Positions 1 through 3,712 of a DNA stretch of 6,037 nucleotides are shown in pieces. Every line of letters begins with the position of its first letter. Positions within the stretch are counted from its first letter, which is position 1. A program made the translations under genes and the position numbers. The notes beneath the pieces are model-generated. The model was not told the DNA's origin, did no database searches, and was given only the letters and a program-made list of their open reading frames with translations. Source of the DNA: Acidobacteriaceae bacterium. Lineage in GTDB: Bacteria > Acidobacteriota > Terriglobia > Terriglobales > SbA1. Location of the stretch: NCBI GenBank assembly GCA_003136335.1, contig PLEA01000113.1:1-6037 (forward strand), given 5' to 3'.

Positions 1-81
1 AATCCGTTGCGCCGTCCGCCGATCGTTCTAGACGCCACGCTGGATGCGGTGATGCGCGCACTGGATCAAGCCGAGGAGTAG
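1..81 (+). CDS. thrC: C-terminal end of probable threonine synthase (partial, 5' end outside window)
   Basis: The frame is open from the first base and ends at TAG (79-81), giving 26 residues beginning NPLRRPPIVLDATLDAVMRA. Too little is visible for any catalytic motif. The pattern N-P-x-x-x-P-P-I-x-(I/L)-x-x-x-L-x-x-V-x-x-A-L resembles the extreme C-terminus of PLP-dependent threonine synthases from Acidobacteriota and relatives, as I remember them. The next gene on the same strand, 50 bp downstream, is homoserine kinase, which supplies the substrate of threonine synthase (O-phosphohomoserine), so a thrC-thrB operon is sensible. Homoserine dehydrogenase or aspartokinase (thrA/hom/lysC) is the main alternative from context. 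That a gene ends here is fairly secure; which one is inference. Confidence 0.5.
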   Translation, partial: NPLRRPPIVLDATLDAVMRALDQAEE

Positions 82-92
82 ATCGGATTTTC

Positions 93-119
93 GTAGCGCC
101 GGCAAGATGCCGGCGCTAC
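93..119. repeat. Perfect palindrome, 12-bp stem with 3-nt loop, in the thrC-thrB gap
   Basis: GTAGCGCCGGCA (93-104), loop AGA (105-107), then TGCCGGCGCTAC (108-119): a perfect G+C-rich 12-bp stem. It begins 11 bp after the upstream stop codon and ends just before the thrB Shine-Dalgarno at 120-125. No T-run follows, so it does not look like an intrinsic terminator. In the transcript it would form a very stable hairpin directly against the ribosome binding site. It shares the lead-in TTTCGTAG and the closing CTAC with the element at 3643-3711, which suggests one family of dispersed REP-like palindromes. Dispersal cannot be shown from one window. Confidence 0.75.
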
Positions 120-125
120 AAGGGA
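120..125 (+). promoter_or_regulatory. Shine-Dalgarno of thrB
   Basis: AAGGGA sits 6 nt ahead of the ATG at 132, a good match and spacing. It supports that start and lies immediately against the 3' arm of the palindrome at 93-119, so hairpin formation could affect access by the ribosome. Confidence 0.65.
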
Positions 126-131
126 ACGAAC

Positions 132-1076
132 ATGCCCTCCAAAATCCCTAACCCGAAGCGCTCCCGGCTCCGCCTGGCCCTTCCCGCCACTTCCGCGAAC
201 CTCGGACCAGCCTTCGACGCTGCCGCGCTCGCAATGGATTTCTACATCAAGCTCGACGCCCGTCCAGCCCAGGAATTCTCGATTGCCGCCACCGGCCGCG
301 ATCGCGAAATCTGTGGAAAGCTCGAAGCCCACCTCGTCCTAGATACGTACCGCGAGGTGCTGGAAGCCGCTGGCCGGCTGCTCACCCCGCTGTCTCTCAG
401 AATCGCAAACGACATTCCCGTCGGCAAAGGCTGTGGCTCCTCAGCGGCCGCCCGGCTGGCGGGTATTGCTCTGGCGGTGTACTTTGGCGGTCTGCATTGG
501 ACGGATGCACAGATCGTCGGTGAAGCTTCCCGCCGCGAACACCACCCCGACAATGCCTCCGCCTGCTGGATGGGCGGCCTCACCGTCGCACGTATGTGTG
601 GGGAGGCCGAAGCCCAAGTGGTTGGCATCCGTCCGAAAGGGAAGTGGCCTCTGCTGCTCGCGGTGCCCGAGCAGAGCCTGTCGACCGAAGAAGCCCGCCG
701 CGTCCTCCCGGCCCAGTATTCGAGGGCCGACGCCGTCACGAATGTGCAGAATTCCCTGCTGCTGCTCGCGGCCTTCACCCAAGGACGTCCCGACATTCTT
801 TCCATAGCCCTTGAAGACCGCATCCACCAGCCCTATCGCGCCGCCCTCTGCCCGTTGCTACCCTCTTTGCAGGAACTAAAAGGAAAGAATGGCGTCCTGG
901 GAGCGGCCCTGAGCGGAGCCGGCCCTTCGGTTTTGATCTTCCTCGATCCCGGCGTTTCCCTCCAGAAGACGCGCCGACTCGTCGCCACTCACCTCTCGCG
1001 AACCCGCCTCACGGCGGAACTGCTTCCCACCGCGATAACCCTTCGCGGAGCACGCTCTTCCTTGGCGAAATCATGA
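132..1076 (+). CDS. thrB: Homoserine kinase (GHMP kinase family)
   Basis: This 314-residue protein phosphorylates the hydroxyl of L-homoserine with ATP to give O-phosphohomoserine, the penultimate step of threonine synthesis in the cytoplasm. All three GHMP-kinase motifs are visible: PATSANLGPAFD (residues 18-29), the ATP phosphate-binding loop PVGKGCGSSAAA (96-107) and the C-terminal LSGAGPSVLIF (260-270). Family signatures HPDNA (138-142, followed by a GGL at 148-150) and DRIHQPYRA (229-237) are also present, and these point to ThrB rather than other GHMP kinases. Length is normal for the family. The ATG is backed by AAGGGA 6 nt upstream, with about 17 residues before motif 1. Two small departures from the usual motifs are Ala27 where Gly is typical (NLGPGFD) and Cys101 where Leu is typical (GLGSS). 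The 50-bp spacing from the upstream gene suggests co-transcription. Confidence 0.95.
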   Translation: MPSKIPNPKRSRLRLALPATSANLGPAFDAAALAMDFYIKLDARPAQEFSIAATGRDREICGKLEAHLVLDTYREVLEAAGRLLTPLSLRIANDIPVGKGCGSSAAARLAGIALAVYFGGLHWTDAQIVGEASRREHHPDNASACWMGGLTVARMCGEAEAQVVGIRPKGKWPLLLAVPEQSLSTEEARRVLPAQYSRADAVTNVQNSLLLLAAFTQGRPDILSIALEDRIHQPYRAALCPLLPSLQELKGKNGVLGAALSGAGPSVLIFLDPGVSLQKTRRLVATHLSRTRLTAELLPTAITLRGARSSLAKS

Positions 1077-1276
1077 ATCCGATCTACAGAAAAGACAGTA
1101 TTTACTAGCGTTTTTTTCGACGATAAATTGAAGCTCCCCCCTTGCAAAACCAAGTCGTGAAAACCGTGTTTTTAAGATTATCAAGATCGGAAGAATCAGT
1201 GAGGATCCCCAGCAACTCCATGCACTTACGCTCAAGGCTATGCAGGCAGAGGCACGCTGGACGGGGTGTGTTAGAA
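1077..1276. other. Intergenic gap after thrB, A+T-richer, no supported gene
   Basis: These 200 bp separate thrB from the 66-codon gene. The first half is clearly richer in A+T than its surroundings and holds a run of seven T (1111-1117) without a convincing G+C-rich hairpin before it, so I do not call a terminator. I could not find a well-spaced -35/-10 pair, although a promoter for the small gene would be expected here. A protein-like frame without a usable start codon runs from 1132 to the stop at 1303-1305 and is discussed among the findings. Confidence 0.6.
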
Positions 1277-1477
1277 ATGAAGTCCAAAACGCGTCAAGTT
1301 CTTAGGGGAGACAAGCGGCTGTCCGGAAACGAGCATGTCCGCCGAGAGATTCAGAGCTTCCTGCATGCTCTCCATTCCTATCCCGACCACTTCGTGAAGG
1401 ACCCCGGCATCACCTTCGAAGAGCACCGCATTGGCCTGGTACGCGCCGCCAGCACAGCGTCCCGCCGCCGCGTCTAA
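1277..1477 (+). CDS. Small protein of unknown function, 66 residues
   Basis: Starts MKSKTRQVLRGDKRLSGNE and ends at TAA (1475-1477). The frame is open back to 1142, but codons before 1277 have mixed third positions, whereas the codons after it are strongly G/C-ending, so I place the start at the ATG at 1277. The only ribosome-binding candidate is a weak GGGG at 1263-1266. The protein is basic at both ends, with a predicted helix around REIQSFLHALHSYPDHF (residues 24-40) and then PGITFEEH (43-50). The pattern E-I-x-S-F-L-x-A-L-x-S-Y-P followed by P-x-I-x-F-E-x-H reminds me of small hypothetical proteins common in Acidobacteriota; I know of no function and see no membrane segment, signal peptide or catalytic motif. 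It converges on dinB with only 4 bp between the stops. Confidence 0.6.
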   Translation: MKSKTRQVLRGDKRLSGNEHVRREIQSFLHALHSYPDHFVKDPGITFEEHRIGLVRAASTASRRRV

Positions 1478-1484
1478 TCGATTA
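1475..1484. other. 10-bp palindrome formed by two convergent stop codons
   Basis: TAATCGATTA is a perfect palindrome. Its left TAA is the stop of the 66-residue gene (+ strand), and its right TTA is the reverse complement of the TAA stop of the DinB-like gene (- strand). The core is TCGATT/AATCGA. No T-run or strong hairpin suitable as a shared intrinsic terminator is visible around it. Confidence 0.6.
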
Positions 1485-2057
1485 CCCGCCGTTACGGCTG
1501 GCCGGCGGCACAATCCCGTTCATTCGCAGATATTCCACGATCTGTCCGTAGTGGTCGAAGCCATGCGACGACACGCTCGTTGCCAGGCCCAGGCGCGTCA
1601 CCGGGGCCTCTCCGAACGGGCTCTTCACGGTTCCCACCAGATTCTTCTCATTGATGGTCGCGATCGCCTTGTGCACGTACTCGAAGGACTCTTTCAGGAA
1701 CTTCAGAATGTCAGCCTTGCTCGTCATCGACGCCGGTCCTGATTCGTCGCCGATGTCCACCGGAGGCTTCTGCTCCAAAAGCGCGGCCCCAAGTTCATAG
1801 TTCACCGCCGCCACATGCTTGATCTGCTGGGCAAAGGTGCGCACGCCTTTGAACTCGCCGTTCGTAGGCGCGAATCCGAACTTATCCTCGGGCATGGCCT
1901 CCGCGGCTGGGACGAACTCGTGCTCAAGATTCAGTACCGTTCTGTCCAATACGTCATTGACCGAACGATGTTCCACCTTCGGCTTGCCCGCCTGCGCCGC
2001 GGCCGCAATCGTCAGCACCAGCAAACCGCACGCAATGAATGCTATTTTCTTCCTCAT
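1482..2057 (-). CDS. Secreted DinB-family protein
   Basis: A 191-residue protein with a clear Sec-type signal peptide: MRKK, a hydrophobic stretch IAFIACGLLVLTIAAAA (residues 5-21), and a likely cleavage site AQA|G after residue 23. The mature part is a DinB-like four-helix bundle. The expected metal-ligand triad is visible as His81 (QIKHVAA) and the H-x3-H pair His165/His169 (SSHGFDHYGQ). DinB/YfiT-type proteins include metal-dependent thiol S-transferases, but most members, including exported ones like this, have no known reaction. The start is firm: AGGGGAG lies 4 nt upstream of the ATG. It follows the permease gene by 110 bp on the same strand, so it may be the last gene of that unit or have its own promoter. 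The location would be periplasmic or extracellular. The family is well supported; the function is unknown. Confidence 0.88.
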   Translation of the reverse strand: MRKKIAFIACGLLVLTIAAAAQAGKPKVEHRSVNDVLDRTVLNLEHEFVPAAEAMPEDKFGFAPTNGEFKGVRTFAQQIKHVAAVNYELGAALLEQKPPVDIGDESGPASMTSKADILKFLKESFEYVHKAIATINEKNLVGTVKSPFGEAPVTRLGLATSVSSHGFDHYGQIVEYLRMNGIVPPASRNGG

Positions 2058-2061
2058 GATT

Positions 2062-2068
2062 CTCCCCT
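2062..2068 (-). promoter_or_regulatory. Shine-Dalgarno of the DinB-like gene
   Basis: On the - strand AGGGGAG occurs 4 nt before the ATG at 2057. It is one of the strongest ribosome binding sites in the window and decides the start codon ahead of the signal peptide. Confidence 0.7.
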
Positions 2069-2138
2069 GGTTGGTTAGTCCCGCAAAACTGCCCGAGCCA
2101 TCTTACTGCATCCGGGTGAACTGCAACCCGCTCCGCCA

Positions 2139-2168
2139 TTCTCCGTGTGTTCCCTGCCCTCTGTGGTT
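2139..2168. repeat. Possible dispersed 'CCACAGAGG...CACGGAGAA' motif in the permease-dinB gap
   Basis: On the - strand the sequence runs ACCACAGAGGG, then CAGGGAACACACGGAGAA, starting at the last base of the permease stop codon. It resembles the purine-rich motif built on CCACAGAGG, ACACAGAG and CACGGAG that I recall recurring between genes in Acidobacteriota and Verrucomicrobia. The motif is not palindromic. Only one copy is present here, so repeat status rests on memory and not on this sequence. Confidence 0.35.
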
Positions 2169-3640
2169 CAAGCTTTTGCTCTTAGCCCTTCCCCAAACGG
2201 CCACTCCCCATCCTTCCAAGCCCGAATCATATAAATGACTACGCCCGTCAGCAGAATAATCGCCGCATACCGCACTTCCTTCTGCCAGTTCACGCGATTG
2301 AACAGGATGAACAAAAACCCCCCGCTCGCGAGCAGCGCCGGCAGCGGATAAAGCCACATGCGAAACGGCCGCGGCATCTCCGGCCGCTGGATTCTCAGCA
2401 CAATCAATCCCACCGCCTGCACCAGAAACTGGACGATGATGCGAATCACCACCAGCGCGGCAATCGCGTCCTTCAAGCGCAGAAAACAAAACGCCGCCGC
2501 CACCACTCCCAACGCCAGCAGCGAAATATAGGGAAACCGGTGTACCGGATGCACCTTGGCGAACGCGCGAAAATAATTGCCATCGTTCGCCGCCGCATAC
2601 GGCACCCGCGAATATCCCAGCATGAGCGAGAATACTGACGCAAACGCCGTCCACATCACCAGCCCCGTGACTAGCCGCGCCGCCCACAACCCATAAATCC
2701 GCTGCATGAACAGCGACACAACGTACAACCCGTTATTGTTCTGTCCGGCCTGCAACATGTCGCGCCACGGAACCACGGCGAGAATGCAGACATTCATCAC
2801 GATGTATAGACACGCCACCAGAAGAATGGAAAGCAGCAACGCCCGCGGAATGTTCCGCCCCGGGTCTTCGATCTCGTCCCCCAGAAAGCAAACGTTGTAA
2901 TACCCCCAGTAGTCGTAGGTGGCGATCAGCATCGCTCCGCCCAGCCCAGTCAGAAATCCCCGCGAAAGCGTGAACGCTCCCGGCGGGAAGTCGAACGCCC
3001 GCGCCGCATTAAAGTGCGTGAGCCCTGCGAAGATAATCCACCCGATCGTCCCCATCACGCCGATCCAGAGGACTTTAGAAAGCCGCCCAATCACCGTGAT
3101 CCGCCGGTACAGCAGCAGCATGGTGAAGAAGCAGATCGCGACCGCAATCGACGTACCCGGGGTCACAGTCCAACTGGCCTGCAGCGGCCCCGCCCAAGGA
3201 ATGTGCAGCACCGCGTCGTGGTGCGCGTACACCGTCTCCAGGCCCGGCCAGTAGTAGGCCGCATATCCGGCGAGCCCGATGCAGCCCGTCGCAATTGAGA
3301 GGGGCGCAGAAAAGGACAGCTGCCAGATGAACAAGAACGAAATTAGCCGTCCCAGCTTTTGCGGACCGTAAATCTCCCGCAGATACCGGTACGATCCCCC
3401 CGAGCCAGGCATGGCCGCGCCCAGCTCCGCCCACACCAATCCGTCGCATACCGCGAACAGCGCGCCCACCACCCATCCGAGCATGGCCTGCGGCCCGCCC
3501 ATCGCGCCGATCATCAGCGGCATGGTGATGAACGGACCCACGCCGATCATGTCGATCATGTTGAGCGCAGTCGCACTCCCCAGCCCCATCCCGCGGATGA
3601 GGCCCGGAGAACTCCCAGCGGGTTGCGAGGAAGATTCCAT
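2168..3640 (-). CDS. APC-superfamily amino acid/polyamine permease
   Basis: A 490-residue integral membrane protein with about 12 hydrophobic segments, starting MESSSQPAGSS. TM1 contains the broken-helix substrate-binding motif as IGVGPFIT (residues 32-39). TM2 and the following loop contain ELGAAMPGSGGSYRYLREIYGP (72-93). The cytoplasmic signature GDEIEDPGRNIPRA (254-267) and SRVPYAAANDG (344-354) follow, then PEMPRPFRMWLYPLP (420-434). These place it in the amino acid-polyamine-organocation superfamily, nearer LAT/PUT-like branches than the GABA or lysine permease branches. It should import amino acids or polyamines across the inner membrane by secondary transport; the substrate cannot be read from the sequence. 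The frame stays open upstream to possible TTG (3679) and GTG (3676, 3673) starts, but those would translate half of the palindromic element, so the ATG at 3640 is preferred. No Shine-Dalgarno precedes it. The upstream gene ends 72 bp away on the same strand. Confidence 0.9.
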   Translation of the reverse strand: MESSSQPAGSSPGLIRGMGLGSATALNMIDMIGVGPFITMPLMIGAMGGPQAMLGWVVGALFAVCDGLVWAELGAAMPGSGGSYRYLREIYGPQKLGRLISFLFIWQLSFSAPLSIATGCIGLAGYAAYYWPGLETVYAHHDAVLHIPWAGPLQASWTVTPGTSIAVAICFFTMLLLYRRITVIGRLSKVLWIGVMGTIGWIIFAGLTHFNAARAFDFPPGAFTLSRGFLTGLGGAMLIATYDYWGYYNVCFLGDEIEDPGRNIPRALLLSILLVACLYIVMNVCILAVVPWRDMLQAGQNNNGLYVVSLFMQRIYGLWAARLVTGLVMWTAFASVFSLMLGYSRVPYAAANDGNYFRAFAKVHPVHRFPYISLLALGVVAAAFCFLRLKDAIAALVVIRIIVQFLVQAVGLIVLRIQRPEMPRPFRMWLYPLPALLASGGFLFILFNRVNWQKEVRYAAIILLTGVVIYMIRAWKDGEWPFGEGLRAKA

Positions 3641-3642
3641 TT

Positions 3643-3711
3643 CGTAGAGACGTTGCTGGCAACGTCTTCTCACCACCAAGAAGAAAGACGTAGCAACGCT
3701 ACGTCTCTACG
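3643..3711. repeat. 69-bp double palindrome filling the gap between the PIG-L and permease genes
   Basis: Two short hairpins lie side by side. One is AGACGTTGC (3648-3656)/GCAACGTCT (3659-3667) with a 2-nt loop; the other is AGACGTAGC (3686-3694)/GCTACGTCT (3698-3706) with a 3-nt loop. The outer ends also pair: CGTAGAGACGT (3643-3653) is the exact reverse complement of ACGTCTCTACG (3701-3711). The unit can therefore fold as two hairpins or one long outer stem. An 18-nt linker (3668-3685) separates the two. The element starts 1 nt after the PIG-L stop codon and ends 2 nt before the permease ATG. No T-run suggests a terminator. Its GTAGAGACGT...ACGTCTCTAC form resembles dispersed palindromes I associate with Acidobacteriota. 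Confidence 0.8.
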
Positions 3712-3712
3712 C

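Noticed and set aside
242..827. Antisense open frames within thrB
   Set aside because: They lie inside a conserved kinase gene, and their Arg/Ser/Ala-rich translations show no motif.
1073..1108. 11-codon frame starting at the ATGA overlap with the thrB stop
   Set aside because: It is very short with no ribosome binding site of its own, and its opening codons are explained by the chance ATG in TCATGA.
1090..1117. T7 tract after thrB as an intrinsic terminator
   Set aside because: The only stem before it is AGTA/TACT, 4 bp and A+T-rich, too weak to support a terminator call.
2090..2130. Promoter for the DinB-like gene (TTGCAG and TAAGAT on the - strand)
   Set aside because: The two hexamers are poor matches and only 15 bp apart, so they are not distinguishable from chance.
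2103..3662. Additional - strand open frames of nearly 200 residues in other frames within the permease gene
   Set aside because: They overlap the permease on the same strand in the wrong frame, and their translations are Gly/Ala/Arg-rich with no family resemblance.
3671..3679. TTG/GTG codons as alternative permease starts that add 11 to 13 residues
   Set aside because: The extension would be translated from the palindromic element, is rich in Arg and Gln, lies outside the conserved permease sequence and has no ribosome binding site.
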